5,247 nt of DNA from Porticoccus sp. (lineage in GTDB: Bacteria > Pseudomonadota > Gammaproteobacteria > Pseudomonadales > Porticoccaceae), in assembly GCA_002685455.1 (NCBI GenBank), contig NYXF01000028.1:1-5247 (forward strand), read 5' to 3'. Positions 4,793 through 5,247 of this stretch are shown here, one piece after another (positions within the stretch are counted from its first letter, which is position 1; every line of letters begins with the position of its first letter). The notes below the pieces were generated by a model that saw only the letters and a program-made list of their open reading frames with translations, searched no databases and had not been told where the DNA came from. Both the position numbers and the translations under genes were made by a program.

Positions 4793-5247
4793 ATGAGCAT
4801 CCGTCTGGTTGTATTCGATTTAGGTGGAACTATTGTTGACAAATATAGTTTATCTCCTTTCATTTCATTAAAACATGCATTTAAGATGAAAGGATTAAAT
4901 ATTCCAAACAGATTAATATACAAAGATATGGGCATTGAAAAACATGAACATATTACTGAAATTTTAAAAGATAAAAATATTTCAAAACAATGGATAAAAA
5001 AATATGGTGAATATCCCATTATGAATTCAACCTTGAGTGTATTTGATGAATTCATACGTTATCAAATGGATGATGGAATCAAAAATATAGAAATATTACC
5101 AGAAACTAAATCTTGTATCAAATGGTTAGGAGATAATAATATTTCTACTGGTGTGACTACTGGATTTTCTCGCCCTATCATGAACGCCATCAAAGAAAAA
5201 CTACTTGATGATGATATACATATTGATAAATATGTGAGTTCAACATG
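4793..5247 (+). CDS. phnX: Phosphonoacetaldehyde hydrolase (phosphonatase)-like HAD protein, N-terminal part (runs off the right edge)
   Basis: The ATG at 4793 opens a frame of 151 codons to the window end. The enzyme family hydrolyses phosphonoacetaldehyde to acetaldehyde and phosphate, the second step of 2-aminoethylphosphonate breakdown. HAD motif I is V-V-F-D9-L-G-G-T13-I-V-D16: nucleophile D9, and Gly at the D+2 place where phosphatases have an acid/base Asp; phosphonatases lack that Asp. The cap helix carries M46-G-I-E-K50-H-E-H53, matching the M-G-x-x-K-x-x-H block with the Schiff-base Lys. HAD motif II is G-V-T-T123-G-F-S-R. Against my memory of Bacillus cereus PhnX (D12, M49, K53, H56, T126) the offset is three throughout. 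Two substitutions relative to it are C22 to S19 and Y128 to F125. Motifs III and IV lie beyond the window. A PhnX gene is unusual for a virus; no PhnW-type transaminase is seen here. Divergent from the synthetase-like gene. Confidence 0.82.
   Translation, partial: MSIRLVVFDLGGTIVDKYSLSPFISLKHAFKMKGLNIPNRLIYKDMGIEKHEHITEILKDKNISKQWIKKYGEYPIMNSTLSVFDEFIRYQMDDGIKNIEILPETKSCIKWLGDNNISTGVTTGFSRPIMNAIKEKLLDDDIHIDKYVSST

Noticed and set aside
4786..5055. Minus-strand open frame of 89 codons
   Set aside because: Antisense to the PhnX-like gene, which has clear catalytic motifs in the plus-strand frame.
1..5247. tRNA genes, CRISPR arrays, insertion sequences and bacterial ribosome binding sites
   Set aside because: I saw no cloverleaf-type sequence, no spaced direct repeats, no transposase or terminal inverted repeats, and no Shine-Dalgarno pattern before the starts.

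Overview
The window looks like part of the genome of a large DNA virus of eukaryotes (Nucleocytoviricota, most likely an Imitervirales/Mimiviridae-like virus). The evidence is strong A+T bias, short intergenic gaps on both strands, no Shine-Dalgarno sequences before the starts, and no introns. An octamer AAATTTGA, close to the Mimivirus early-promoter motif AAAATTGA, stands before four genes. AT-rich palindromes lie at several 3' ends, as in the mimivirus hairpin rule. The gene content also fits: an HNH endonuclease of giant-virus type, virus-type membrane proteins, small Cys-rich proteins, and host-like metabolic enzymes. The assignment rests on these features, not on a marker gene.

Layout, left to right. 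(1) Minus strand, 1-155: 5' part of an HNH endonuclease gene cut by the window edge. A 12-bp perfect hairpin (157-185) separates it from a four-helix membrane protein (192-863). (2) Minus strand, 885-1268: coiled-coil protein with a repetitive TPDIITPDNR tail. (3) 1269-1413: divergent promoter region with an AAATTTGA box facing each way, the flanks forming an imperfect inverted repeat. (4) Plus strand, 1414-1650: small four-Cys protein. 1701-3443: 580-aa protein with an unrecognised helical N-terminal half and a PI3/4-kinase-like C-terminal half. 3495-3683: single-span membrane protein. Each has an AAATTTGA box. (5) Minus strand, 3680-3844: a 54-residue gene with an N-terminal MGNLCCC lipidation-type motif and a C2HC zinc finger, ending tail-to-tail with the membrane protein by overlapping stop codons. 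3861-4706: a stand-alone class II aminoacyl-tRNA-synthetase-type catalytic core. (6) Plus strand, 4793 to the window end: N-terminal 151 residues of a phosphonoacetaldehyde hydrolase (PhnX-like) with the Schiff-base lysine in place.

The most notable part is the right end. A divergent pair encodes an Asp/Asn-type synthetase core without an anticodon-binding domain (possibly an asparagine-synthetase-like enzyme) and a phosphonate C-P hydrolase. Together they suggest that the virus adjusts nitrogen and phosphorus metabolism of its host. This is inference from sequence. The kinase-like fusion protein and the tiny lipidation/zinc-finger protein are the best candidates for undescribed functions.
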